NCBI GenBank assembly: GCA_023269675.1
Contig: JAHFSX010000035.1
Coordinates: 1-64,000 of the forward strand
DNA length: 64,000 nucleotides
Source of the DNA: Verrucomicrobiota bacterium
Lineage (GTDB): Bacteria; Verrucomicrobiota; Kiritimatiellia; RFP12; UBA1067
Reading direction: 5' to 3'
Shown: positions 6,660-14,981 of the stretch, in pieces
How positions within the stretch are numbered: the stretch's first letter is position 1
Layout: each line of letters starts with the position of its first letter
Notes under the pieces: model-generated
Database searches by the model: none
Seen by the model: only the letters and a program-made list of their open reading frames with translations
What the model was told of the DNA's origin: nothing
Program-made: the position numbers and the translations under genes

Positions 6660-7718
6660 TCAACTAACGAACTTCTCAACCTCTTCCATCTTCAACTCAA
6701 ACCCGGCCTCCACCGGCCAGCCGGGGAACGCCGCAGCCAGCATCGGCGCGTCGAAATCCCGCTGCAGCGCCTCGGACACCATCACCGCATCGGCCTGGGC
6801 CACCTGGTTGAATGCCTCCTGATGCGCATTGCCGGCCAACGTGCCGCTGCCGCTCTCGGTCAGCATCGTCAGCAGACCGCCGGTGCCGAGCAGCGTGATC
6901 TGCTTGTCGAGGTAGTCCAGATGGTCCCTGAAGGGCGGCTTGCCGCTGCCGCCGCCGTTCACATACTTGACGTCCGTCCCGTTGGGCAGGTAGCCGCGGC
7001 CGTCCTTCACGAGATCCTGCGCGATGGACAGATACTCCTTCTCCTTCTCCTAGGTCACGCCGGGCGGACCGACGAAGAACATGGACGGGATTCCGTACAC
7101 GTCGAGGAACGAACTCCAGTCACGCAGGGCGAGGTTGCGCCGGAAGTACTGCACCGCCAGGATCCGGTCCAGGGCGATGGGCGACTCGACCACCACAAAG
7201 TTGTTCCTCTCGATCTTCTCGCCCGTATCTACACCCGAACGCGCGTCGCGGTTGTACGTCCACGCACCGAACATCCCCGCGCGGCACCAGAACCACTGCT
7301 CCACCGGTTCGAGACGGACCACGCCCCCGCCGCTGTCGGCAATGTGCTTCTCGACATGGGCGAATCCCCGGAACGAGGCGGACGACAGAAAGGCCACCGC
7401 CTCGCGCAGGTTCTCCACCCGGTCGTACCGGTCGCGCAGAAACGCTGCCTGTTCAATGGCGAGCACCGTGTCGGTCGGGTTCTCTTCCGGCTTCACATCC
7501 CACTGGCACGACAGCAGCGCCGCCCGCCGCCGCATCAACACGGTGGCTATCAGCGCATCCGAGCGCTCCATGGCCTGATAAAACCACTGCAGATCGGCGA
7601 ACGCCCCGCGCTCGCCCTGTTCGATGAGCTGCACGATCCGTTCCAGCGTCAGCCCCCGCAGCGGGTTCACATACTCCCGCCACGCATTATCCTTGCTCGT
7701 GTAGACCGTCAATGCCAT
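6660..7718 (-). pseudogene. DUF935-family phage portal protein, interrupted by an amber codon
   Basis: Both halves match the Mu gp29/DUF935 portal family in one continuous frame: LERIVQLIEQGERGAFADLQW near the N-terminus, then LLGTGGLLTMLTESGSGTLAGNAH and FQRDFDAPMLAAAFPGWP-like sequence near the C-terminus. A TAG at 7050-7052, inside GVT-stop-EKEKEYLS, is the only interruption. The start ATG at 7718 follows GGAGG; a GTG six bases earlier is also possible. At about 350 codons it is shorter than the usual 450-500 of the family. Since neighbouring genes use TAG as a normal stop, a nonsense mutation is likelier than recoding, so the prophage is probably defective in packaging. Confidence 0.8.
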
Positions 7719-7858
7719 ATCCACGCCTCCATCTAAGGCGCGGAATCAACACGGCGCCCCAACGCGCCTGGTCTTCGGCACTCGTGAACTTGTGGAGGGC
7801 CACCTGCCAAGCGCGAGAAGACTTATTCCGCCCGCCTAGAGTGTTGTTGAAATTGTGC

Positions 7859-7909
7859 TTGAATGCTGCACCTAGATGATGTATTGTTCCTACATCGTAA
7901 TCATTACGA
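7859..7909 (+). promoter_or_regulatory. Promoter and PerR/Fur-like operator of the Fur-family gene
   Basis: TTGAAT at 7859-7864 and TATTGT at 7882-7887 are 17 bases apart. Immediately downstream, at 7895-7909, is a perfect 7-1-7 palindrome, TCGTAATCATTACGA, with the format of PerR/Fur boxes. It covers the expected transcription start and lies 14 bases before the start codon, which suggests that the regulator represses itself. Confidence 0.7.
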
Positions 7910-7923
7910 ATGGAGAGTTTCGA

Positions 7924-8403
7924 GTGAAGCCAAGAGAACAGACGGAAAAACGCGTTGCGGAGTTTCTGGAGGTTTGCCGTCGGCAGGGCGTCAAGGCCAC
8001 TCATCAACGAACCGAGATTCTTCGGGAGTTGGCCGCCAGCGAGGAACACCCCGACGCCGAGACGCTCCTCGCGCGTGTGCGCCAGAAGATCCCTGCCATC
8101 TCGGTAGACACTCTCTATCGAACATTGAGACTGCTCGAAGACAACGGCGTAATAGCCCGCGTGGGCTCCATGCGCGACAGAGCACGGTTTGATGCCAACA
8201 CGGATCGTCACCACCACTTCGTCTGCACGGAGTGCGGGATGATTGGCGATTTCTACAACGACGAAATGGATCGGCTTCCGGTGCCTCGGGAGGTGGCCGA
8301 GATGGGCAGCGTCGACGGGGTTTATGTCGAGTTGCGAGGAATCTGTCGGAAGTGTAAACAGAAAGCAACAAAGCCTGAAGATCGAACAGGAGCCCAACCA
8401 TGA
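7924..8403 (+). CDS. Fur/PerR-family metal-dependent transcriptional repressor
   Basis: A 159-residue Fur-family protein. The GTG at 7924 is chosen as start because GGAGAG lies 8 bases before it. The winged helix is QGVKATHQRTEILRELAASEEHPDAETLLARVR, and IPAISVDTLYRTLRLLEDNGVI is the recognition region. Metal ligands are visible in RHHHFVCTECGMIGDF and in a C-terminal CRKC, i.e. two CxxC pairs for structural zinc as in PerR. The ISVDTLYRTL and HHHF motifs favour a peroxide-sensing PerR-like member. It is on the plus strand within a minus-strand phage head module and heads a two-gene insertion with the PTPS-like gene. Confidence 0.85.
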   Translation: MKPREQTEKRVAEFLEVCRRQGVKATHQRTEILRELAASEEHPDAETLLARVRQKIPAISVDTLYRTLRLLEDNGVIARVGSMRDRARFDANTDRHHHFVCTECGMIGDFYNDEMDRLPVPREVAEMGSVDGVYVELRGICRKCKQKATKPEDRTGAQP

Positions 8404-8574
8404 GCAGCGAAAACAAGCGCCCGGGATTGGAGCGCGCGCGTTCACCCGGTCGGTAAGTGCCGCAATACAGAAGGAGGTGTACATGGAGCATAACGTGTCT
8501 AGGCGTTAGTTCGGTTTGTCCAATGTGAGAAAGTGCATCAGTCAGTCAACCCAAAACCAGAAGAGGAGTCAGTC

Positions 8575-9069
8575 ATGTCAAACGACAAGTACACATCAAT
8601 CGTGAACCTTGATTTCCAGTACGCACACAGGTTCATGAAATGGCCGAGAGAAGCCAAGCACCTTCACGGGCACTCTGGTCTTCTCTGCATCGAACTTGAA
8701 GACACCGTGGACCCGGTAACCGGGTTTGCACACGCATGCAAGGAAGGATTCAAGAAAGCATGGGAAGTGTGTGACCATTTCCACCATGCGACATTGTTCC
8801 AGGAAGGTGATCCGCTTCTGGAAGCGGTTATTGCCGTATACAAGAAGGAAGGCATCAACAACGATCCAGAGCATTGCGTTCCACTCAAGAAAATTGACCA
8901 CCCGCTGGCTTGGTCATACCCGGAATACAGAATCGTTGTGACCAAGAAAGTCTCTACTTGTGAGAATCTCTGCGAGCTCTTCTACGAGCTGCTCAAAGAC
9001 AAGATGCCGATCAAGAAGATCACGTTCCGGTCCTCTTCCATGAACGCGGCAACGAAGACGTTCAATTAA
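8575..9069 (+). CDS. 6-pyruvoyl-tetrahydropterin synthase/QueD-like protein, probably catalytically altered
   Basis: A 164-residue protein starting MSNDKYTSIVNLDFQYAHRF after GAGGAG. It keeps the zinc-binding histidines of the PTPS/QueD fold (YAHRF and HLHGHSG) and the family's STCENLCELFYELL helix. The catalytic Cys normally four residues before HGH is Ala here (AKHLHGH), and the usual C-terminal Glu is replaced in FRSSSMNAATKTF. The canonical QueD or PTPS reaction is therefore doubtful. Related phage proteins make 7-deazaguanine precursors for DNA modification. It follows the Fur gene by 171 bases and is closed by a 13-bp-stem hairpin at 9093. A role in tetrahydropterin or deazaguanine chemistry, or binding, is possible. 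Confidence 0.7.
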   Translation: MSNDKYTSIVNLDFQYAHRFMKWPREAKHLHGHSGLLCIELEDTVDPVTGFAHACKEGFKKAWEVCDHFHHATLFQEGDPLLEAVIAVYKKEGINNDPEHCVPLKKIDHPLAWSYPEYRIVVTKKVSTCENLCELFYELLKDKMPIKKITFRSSSMNAATKTFN

Positions 9070-9092
9070 GAGCGGAAACAGGTTGCCAACAC

Positions 9093-9132
9093 GAGGGTCA
9101 GGCGACGGGCTAAACGCTCTCGCCTGACCCTC
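9093..9132 (+). terminator. Strong hairpin after the PTPS-like gene
   Basis: A perfect 13-bp stem (GAGGGTCAGGCGA paired with TCGCCTGACCCTC, 14-base loop) lies 23 bases after the PTPS-like stop and 5 bases from the 3' end of the convergent terminase gene. It lacks a long T-run, so it may be a weak or bidirectional terminator or an mRNA-stabilising hairpin. Confidence 0.65.
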
Positions 9133-9137
9133 TACGT

Positions 9138-10409
9138 TCACGCCAACGTCAGCACCCTCCGTCCTCCGACCTCTGACCTCTGACCTCCAGCCCCCAGCCT
9201 AAGCATTCTCCCCGGCTCTACTCCGAACGTGTGGCAACCCCACACGCCGAGCGCCAACGCCATCACGCAGTCATCGTGGTAGCCGGAGGGCGCGGCGTAA
9301 GAGATTTGCCCGGTCGGGCCGATCTCGTACTCATACCGCTTCATCTCAGCCGTCAGAACATCCCATGTGGCAGGCCACATCACACGGCGTTGCTCGACTG
9401 CCACCATGAGACCCTGCACAAGCTCGCGCTTGGTCTGAGCGGTGATCTTGAATCCCTCGACGTGTGGCAGCACCCGGCGCAGATCATCAAAGACAGGATC
9501 ACCGACACCTGTGGCGTCCATCACAAGCCGGGCCTGCCACCGCTTCACAAACCCCGCGATACGCTCCCTCTGGACCGGCCAGTCGAGTTGATTGAAGCGC
9601 TCCATCTCCAGACACAGCCCAGTCTTCGCGTCTATCGCAATACACACTGTCCAGTCGGTATGTTTGGCGATGTCGCACCCGACAATCACCGTTCTCCTCT
9701 GTGCGTCTGCGAGTGACTCATCACCGGCTGCCACAAGACAGCCATCCACACCCCGGAACACACCGGCCGAATCTTCCAAGAACTCCGCCATGTACTCTTG
9801 CCGGAACACATCCTCAGGCAGGGTGGCTCTGGCCTCTTCCCACTCCTTCGCCGGAAAGAACGGCGACACGTTTGACGGGAAGGTGAACGACCGGAAACCC
9901 TCCTGCCGCTCGACGCCGCGCGTGAACATGTCATAGAACCAGTTTCGGCCGGCGGGAGTCGAAATGAACACACCCCAGCCGAGCGTCTGTGCGAGCGTCG
10001 GGCGCAGGGCGTAGTTCCACACATCGACCGGCACCGCGGCTGCCTCATCGATCACAAGACCTCGGAAACCGAAGCCGCGAATGGAGTCCGGATTGTCGGC
10101 ACTCAGCATCCACACCCGGCACGGACCCTTTGCGCCCTCAAACTCCACCCTGGTCGGCATGCGCCCGACGACCCTCACAAAATCAGGAGCGATGGTTCTG
10201 AAGGCCTCGACGCCGCGCTCTGCCACACCGTAGGTCGGCGCGACCCAACCGTAGTCGCCGCCGATCTCGCCGCCGCCCCGATCCAGCAACTCCGCCGCCA
10301 TACAAAGAGTCTTGCCGAAGCGGCGGCCGGTACACACAGTCCTGAACCGGGCGTCGCGGGACTTGTGAATCGCGAGCTGGGCGGGGTGAGGTGTGTAGTC
10401 GATCTGCAT
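9138..10409 (-). CDS. Phage terminase large subunit
   Basis: A 423-residue protein starting MQIDYTPHPAQLAIHKS, with GGAGA upstream; a longer upstream frame lacks a ribosome site. The ATPase domain shows a Walker-A-like CTGRRFGKT (about 26-34) and Walker B GLVIDEAA (about 117-124). The RNase-H-like nuclease domain shows VGCDIAKHTDW, VMDATGVGDP and SGYHDDCVMALAL acidic clusters. It powers DNA packaging and cuts the genome at the portal. The last about 18 residues (GGQRSEVGGRRVLTLA) are encoded by family A repeat and are probably an acquired tail. It follows the small subunit by 20 bases. In most Mu-like phages the portal comes next; here the Fur/PTPS insertion lies between. Confidence 0.9.
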   Translation of the reverse strand: MQIDYTPHPAQLAIHKSRDARFRTVCTGRRFGKTLCMAAELLDRGGGEIGGDYGWVAPTYGVAERGVEAFRTIAPDFVRVVGRMPTRVEFEGAKGPCRVWMLSADNPDSIRGFGFRGLVIDEAAAVPVDVWNYALRPTLAQTLGWGVFISTPAGRNWFYDMFTRGVERQEGFRSFTFPSNVSPFFPAKEWEEARATLPEDVFRQEYMAEFLEDSAGVFRGVDGCLVAAGDESLADAQRRTVIVGCDIAKHTDWTVCIAIDAKTGLCLEMERFNQLDWPVQRERIAGFVKRWQARLVMDATGVGDPVFDDLRRVLPHVEGFKITAQTKRELVQGLMVAVEQRRVMWPATWDVLTAEMKRYEYEIGPTGQISYAAPSGYHDDCVMALALGVWGCHTFGVEPGRMLRLGAGGQRSEVGGRRVLTLA

Positions 10410-10429
10410 AGGTCTCCAGAACTTAGACG

Positions 10430-10720
10430 TTATTCGGCTGCCACATCGGCTGCCGACACCAGGCTCTTCCACTCGATCACCCTGTCGCCGGTCTCAAGAA
10501 CACCCTTGGTCTCTTTGGGCAACAGAGGCATGATGACGTTGATGAAGAACCACATGGGTTTCTCACGCAGGGTCTTTTCCAACGCACCTTCGATCAACTC
10601 GATGTTCTCTTCCTTGCTGACGACCTGGTCCAGCGCATACAAAGCCTTGGCGCGACCGGTGAGCAGACCCTTCGGCCTGCCACACGGATTCCCCGAAACA
10701 CCTTTTTCAAACAAAGCCAT
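10430..10720 (-). CDS. Phage terminase small subunit-like (DUF5681-type) protein
   Basis: A 96-residue protein, MALFEKGVSGNPCGRPKG..., starting after a strong GAGGAGGTG. The GVSGNPxGRPKG motif is typical of DUF5681 proteins encoded directly upstream of terminase large subunits. The rest is helical (YALDQVVSKEENIELIEGAL) with a hydrophobic MWFFINVIMPLLP segment. The large subunit starts 20 bases downstream, supporting a packaging role in DNA recognition. Upstream lies the unusual 3.5-kb hairpin-rich region, which may include the packaging site. Confidence 0.75.
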   Translation of the reverse strand: MALFEKGVSGNPCGRPKGLLTGRAKALYALDQVVSKEENIELIEGALEKTLREKPMWFFINVIMPLLPKETKGVLETGDRVIEWKSLVSAADVAAE

Positions 10721-10791
10721 AACGAACACCTCCTCACAAAAGGCGAGATTTCAACAAATCCAACACACCCCAACCTCGGTCGCCGCCCCCA

Positions 10792-11396
10792 CGGCCGCAG
10801 GATAGCGGCCGGAGAAGGGGGGCGGCTCCCTCGCACCGGTGCCGCCGCCGCAGGATAGCGGCGGGGGACACGGCACCTTAATCGGGCTTCGCCCGAAGGC
10901 CTGCGGCGCAAGAACCCGTCCCGACCGGGGCGCACGCCGCAGGATAGCGGCGGACACTGCGCCCCTGCATCGGCCTGCACCCCGCGCGGGATAGCGCGGG
11001 GCAAGCAGGCCTCTTTGCCCGCACGACCGTTGTGTCCCCGCGTCGTTCTTCCCGGCCAGCAAGAGCTCCTCGGGGGCCGCCGCCCCAGCCGGCCCGCCTG
11101 CACCGCCGGAGACAGCCCTGCCTCCCGCTTCGCAGGTCGGCAGGGCGCGGCGCTGCCAGCGGCGGGCCACGCCGCAGGATAGCGGCGGAGATGGCCGGGT
11201 CCCCCGGCTAGCCTGCGCTGCCCACGCCCGCAGATAGCGGGCGGAGATGGGCAGCTTGGCTTCCCCCTCGTCGCAAGACGGTAGGCTAGGGGGGCACATC
11301 CCCCCAACCCCCCTTGACACGTTCGGGCATGCTTCCTCTGCCTCGCCGCACTTCGCCGCGGATAGCGGCGGGCAGCCCGCAGGATAGCGGGCTGCC
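10792..11396. repeat. Array of eight hairpins with a conserved GATA loop
   Basis: Eight stem-loops share a loop ending in GATA: six have (A/G)GGATA, one AGATA and one GGATA. Each is flanked by a perfect 6-10 bp stem whose sequence differs between copies. Positions are 10792-10811, 10845-10864, 10935-10952, 10980-11001, 11170-11187, 11225-11243, 11354-11370 and 11371-11396. Stem changes are always matched on the other arm. The array starts 72 bases upstream of the terminase small-subunit start. Confidence 0.8.
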
Positions 11397-12080
11397 TGCG
11401 GCTTCGGCCTCGTCAGCACGCCCTCACTCCAGCGGCCCCAGCGCGAGCCTCGGGGCAACCTCGGAGCCAGCGGATACGCTGTCTCCTCGGCGGCTCTGGC
11501 ACCTCCCGGCGATCTCGGCGGAGTACCGCCGAGCTTCCGGGGGTGCCGGCGCCGTCCCCTCGTTCGCGCGCCGGGGCCTTTTCTTCCGCACATGCCCGGA
11601 TACGGGCAGTGCGTTCCCATGCTCGGCTTCGCTCGTTCCTCGCTACGCAGTGGCTCGGGGAAGTTTCCCCGAAACCCTCGCGCCCGCGCCCGGATGCCCT
11701 GATCGCCCGCCCGGCAGCCCGCTCCCCCCGCCGCCCCCGAACCCCCGCGAACCCCCCACATAAGGCTGGCTTTCCGGGGGCTCGACAGCCGCCTATCCAG
11801 AAGACGGCGGCTGTTCTGGGGGGGAGCGGGTGCCGCCTAAGCCCGGCGGCACCCTTCGGGCAGCGGGCGGGCTCCAGGTTCCGGGCACCGCGTCTCCGGC
11901 AGTCATCCGGGCGGCTCGCGCGACTCGCACGCCCGGCTGCCTGCTTCCACCGCGGTTTCCGCGGGCTTACCCGACCGGCGGCAGGCGGCAAACATGCTGC
12001 GCACCGTTGCCGCTTCTCATCGCCCCAGCCCGGCCGAACAGACGGACGCCGCTTCGCGCCGCCCGTCTGTCGCACCGGTT

Positions 12081-12109
12081 CCCTTCCCGGACCCATCTCT
12101 CCAGCAGTT
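12081..12109 (+). repeat. 29-bp direct repeat, copy 1
   Basis: Identical to 13076-13104 (begins CCCTTCCCGGACCCATCTCT, ends CCAGCAGTT) and followed in both copies by a related ATCAGCA. The minus strand reads LLERWVREG in both copies. The copies are 995 bases apart. Confidence 0.85.
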
Positions 12110-12129
12110 TGATCAGCATGCCGGTGGCA

Positions 12130-12172
12130 GGCGTAACGTTCAGATCCGGTTACGTCTCTGAACGGTTACGCC
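12130..12172. repeat. Covarying hairpin, copy 1
   Basis: A 15-bp two-part stem: GGCGTAAC with GTTACGCC outside and GTTCAGA with TCTGAAC inside, around a 12-base loop TCCGGTTACGTC, with one bulged G. Copy 2 at 12984-13009 has GTTCTGA with TCAGAAC around TCCGGCTACGTC, a compensatory base-pair change. Confidence 0.75.
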
Positions 12173-12835
12173 GTCCGGACCGAGCGCGGTGTCCGCCGGC
12201 GCTGCGCGCCGCTCGGCCGCCGCAACCCTGACCGTCCGCCTTGGCGGCGTCCGGACTGCGTAGCCCGCATAGCCACAAGCTAACGCGTCCGCCGCTGCTT
12301 CGCAGCCATGCGCCGTCGGCCCCTTCCGCTGAACGCCCTGCGTCCGCGCAGCCGCCCCGCATACGGGAACGTCTGCGCTACCGCCGGTCATCATCGTCGT
12401 GGCCTCCGGCGTACGGTCGCCGGCGGGACGCTCACGCGGTTGGCATCGCGCCGGGAGACGCTCCGTCCGGCGTCCTCACTCGCAGGCTCCCTGCGGCTCC
12501 GGCCTTCTCATCCACCGGCTTTTCCTCTAAAAGCGAAACGGGTGCGGTCGGTGCGGACTTTGATTTTTGAGGTGTACCCACCGTCCGCCGGAGGCGGCAA
12601 AAAGCACGTCCGCCACGAGCCGCACCCTGAAGCGGCCACGCCTCGCCGCTGCTTCGCAGCCGAGCCGCGCCGGGCCCCGCGTCGGCTCGCCCCGCGCCCC
12701 AGGCGTCCAGTCGCCCGGACTACCGGGCTTGGTGTTGCCGCCGGGGCGCGCTTCGCCGCCTTGTGCCCGGCGCGGCAAGGTGCCGGCGGGCGTTCCCGCA
12801 GCATGCATCACGTCGGCCAGCGCGCCGGCCAGCTT

Positions 12836-12890
12836 CCTCGCAGGCTCCTCGCGGCCTTGCGCGTTCGCCGCCGTTTTCATATCCCGAGTG
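12836..12890 (+). repeat. Long direct repeat, copy 1
   Basis: About 50 bases (containing GCCTTGCGCGTTCGCCGCC then TTTTCATATCCC) recur with few changes at 13464-13520. A shorter relative (CTCGCAGGCTCC) is at 12479. The region therefore grew partly by duplication. Confidence 0.7.
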
Positions 12891-12983
12891 CTGCGGCCCC
12901 GCCGCTACGCGTCGAGGGCCGCCGCCAACCCTGCCGTCCGCCTGCGGCGGCCGGAAGACAACGCCCCGTGTGGCACGCGTAAC

Positions 12984-13009
12984 GTTCTGATCCGGCTACG
13001 TCTCAGAAC
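12984..13009. repeat. Covarying hairpin, copy 2
   Basis: GTTCTGA paired with TCAGAAC around TCCGGCTACGTC. Compared with copy 1 at 12130 one stem base pair is swapped while pairing is kept. The outer stem is only partly conserved. Confidence 0.7.
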
Positions 13010-13075
13010 GGTCCGCCGTCTATTCCCCAGTGCGGCGTCCGCCGCCGCTACGCGTCGCTCGGCCGCCGCCCGGTC

Positions 13076-13104
13076 CCCTTCCCGGACCCATCTCTCCAGC
13101 AGTT
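13076..13104 (+). repeat. 29-bp direct repeat, copy 2
   Basis: Identical to 12081-12109. See that entry. Confidence 0.85.
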
Positions 13105-13463
13105 CAATCAGCAAAACAACGACAAATATGTAACCGTCTTGGGGTGGCGACACGTCCCCCCGCGGCGAGCTTCCCCGCCCGGCTACAGGCGGGGCGATCT
13201 CGCCGACTCCCCCCGATACCCGACGCCCCAACGGGGACAAGGGCTCTCACGCGCGGCGCGTGCAGACGCACGCCATACCGGTCCGGCACCGGCCCGCCAC
13301 ACGGCGTTGAGCGGAGATACCACCCGGCGCGCGTGTGGCAGGCCTTGACGGTCGGTGCCAGCTGCGGATACTTGCTGGCAGCCGCCCGTCATCCGGACCG
13401 GTACGGTCACCGCCGCGCGTTTACCGCAGAGGCATCAATAGCGGCCATCGCGCAGGCCCGCCA

Positions 13464-13520
13464 GTCGCAGGCTCCTTTGCGGGCCTTGCGCGTTCGCCGC
13501 CATTTTCATATCCCCAGTGC
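13464..13520 (+). repeat. Long direct repeat, copy 2
   Basis: Copy of the 12836-12890 element, about 630 bases downstream, differing at scattered positions. Confidence 0.7.
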
Positions 13521-14279
13521 GGCAGCCGCCGCAACCGGAACCCCGGCGCGGGGACCCCCAGCCCCGCGCCGTAAAGGCCAGCGCCAAAAGGCGCTGACAA
13601 TCGCCGGTGCCGCGCCGCCATTCCCTCCGGCGCGGACGGCCGCGCGCATACGCGCGTCCTACCGGCTCCCCAGACACGCGCCAATGCGCGGAACGCCTGC
13701 GGCAGCGTTGGGCCGGGGCTTTCCACCCCGGACCCTCCCAAGGGGGATCGGCACAATACATCGCCGTTGCCGCCACTCAGAGCCGCGCCCGGCCGATGGC
13801 CAGCCCCGCCGCACACGGTCACGCCAAGCCTTCGGATACTCAGCACGCCGCGGCTACGCGGCTTTGTCATGCCCGTTGCCTACGGGGCGGCCCGCGGCAG
13901 GCGGCTGGCCCGTCTCGCAAGCTCGCCGCGCCGGCCGCTGGCCCCGGTACCCGGCGGCCGGTCTTGCCCTCACCCGTCTCTGCGGCAACCTCAGTTTCGT
14001 TAATGGCTGGCCTGACTCTCTTCACCTCATCCCAACATCGGGCGAGGATGAGGTCTCGAAAGTCAGGGCAGCATTATGAATACGAAACTTTACAGATTGC
14101 CTCAGGAGGCGGGTTTGAGTTTGGCGTCCACGGTGACGGGTGCCTCCGCCAGTGAGGAATCGGAACTCAAAATCGAGCAGACATTTTGTCGCGCCATCCC
14201 TGCCGCCCCCGGCTCCATCGTCGCCGCCATCCCCCGCTTTGCAGATCCGAACATCAACCCCAAAGAAAGGAATCCAACC

Positions 14280-14567
14280 ATGAACAGCTACGCCGAAACC
14301 ACCCTGCGCGCCCTCGCCGCCCAGACCCGCCGCACCCCCTACGAAGTGCAGACCCTTCTGGCGCTCACCGCCCAGCGCGACGCCGAGACCGTCCCCGACG
14401 GCCGCAAGTATGCCCTCGCCAACGGCGGAGAGCCCGCGACCGAGGCCGAGCTGGCCTACCTCGCCCGCCTCTGCCGAAACTGCCCGCCCATCCCCGTTGA
14501 CCGCCCGCCCGATCCCGCCGACTTCAACGACTGGGAAGCCCGTTGCCCCCGCGCCGACCACCTCTGA
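14280..14567 (+). CDS. Small phage protein of unknown function
   Basis: A 95-residue soluble protein, MNSYAETTLRALAAQTRRTPYEV..., starting after AAGGAA. The frame is open for 68 further codons upstream, but without a ribosome site and with non-protein-like composition. The sequence is mainly helical, with VQTLLALTAQRDAE and ELAYLARLCRNCPP. It is followed after 47 bases by another small plus-strand gene; the two form a small operon opposed to the rest of the prophage. No family is recognised. Confidence 0.6.
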   Translation: MNSYAETTLRALAAQTRRTPYEVQTLLALTAQRDAETVPDGRKYALANGGEPATEAELAYLARLCRNCPPIPVDRPPDPADFNDWEARCPRADHL

Positions 14568-14614
14568 CACCCAGCGCCCGCCCGTGGGCCAGGTACGCGG
14601 GCAGAAAGGACACC

Positions 14615-14815
14615 ATGAACACCATGCAAACCACCCTCGGCACGCAAGCCGAATTCCGCCAAACGCTGGACGCCCTCACCAACCAACTCGGAAACCTGAT
14701 GAGCATCGCCTACCAGCGCCGCCCCAATCGCACCGAGACGCTGGAAGCGATCAGCATCGCCAAGCACCTGCTCGGCAAAGTTGGCGACCAGCTCGACAAA
14801 GCCGTTCAGGACTAA
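14615..14815 (+). CDS. Small helical phage protein of unknown function
   Basis: A 66-residue protein starting MNTMQTTLGTQAEFRQTLDAL after AAAGGA. It is almost entirely helical, with a heptad-like C-terminal half (ETLEAISIAKHLLGKVGDQLDKAV). It is the second gene of a small plus-strand operon, closed by a terminator at 14828. No known domain is visible; a small regulatory or structural role is possible. Confidence 0.6.
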   Translation: MNTMQTTLGTQAEFRQTLDALTNQLGNLMSIAYQRRPNRTETLEAISIAKHLLGKVGDQLDKAVQD

Positions 14816-14827
14816 CCAATCCCACAT

Positions 14828-14856
14828 GGGCGTCCTTCACCGGCCGCCCTTTTTTG
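14828..14856 (+). terminator. Rho-independent terminator
   Basis: GGGCG and CGCCC form a short stem followed directly by TTTTTTG, 12 bases after the stop of the 14615 gene. Confidence 0.75.
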
Positions 14857-14981
14857 CGCCGGGCCCCCTGGTTTATTATTGCGTCACCTTATCGCTATTC
14901 TGCTTGCGTTCATAATTGGGGCCGTTTACGCTTCAAGTACGTATTTAATTAAAGTTGAAAGCCAGCGATGAGTTGTACATC

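Larger units (their letters stand above)
10721..14279. other. 3.5-kb GC-rich hairpin- and repeat-rich region without convincing genes
   Basis: All six frames are long and open here only because the DNA is very GC-rich; the predicted proteins are Arg/Pro/Ala low complexity without ribosome sites. The DNA is packed with perfect inverted repeats. Examples are GGGTGCCGCC paired with GGCGGCACCC near 11830, CTCGGCGG paired with CCGCCGAG near 11512, and GCTGC-TTC-GCAGC hairpins near 12293 and 12650. It also has longer direct repeats (see the separate entries). One short minus frame in each of two copies reads LI(K/E)LLERWVREG (about 12117-12082 and 13112-13077), which might be remnants of a small gene. 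The region could hold a structured RNA, a packaging site or a degraded insertion. Confidence 0.6.

Noticed and set aside
7050..7052. TAG reassigned as a sense codon in the prophage
   Set aside because: Other phage and cargo genes, such as those at 4101 and 4500, end naturally at TAG, and no suppressor tRNA is visible in the window.
8483..8509. Eight-codon leader peptide (MEHNVSRR) with strong AAGGAGG before the PTPS-like gene
   Set aside because: The ribosome site is good, but with no conserved attenuator hairpin or riboswitch I could not support a function.
10792..11396. CRISPR array
   Set aside because: The repeated unit is a 5-6 base loop with variable stems, spacing is irregular and no cas genes are present.
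10751..11761. Long minus-strand open frame of 336 codons, and similar long frames to 14079 on both strands
   Set aside because: Very GC-rich DNA has few stop codons; the proteins are Arg/Pro/Ala low complexity, lack ribosome sites and reflect the hairpin repeats.
14022..14570. 182-codon minus-strand open frame
   Set aside because: It is antisense to the small plus-strand phage gene at 14280, which has a good ribosome site and normal composition.
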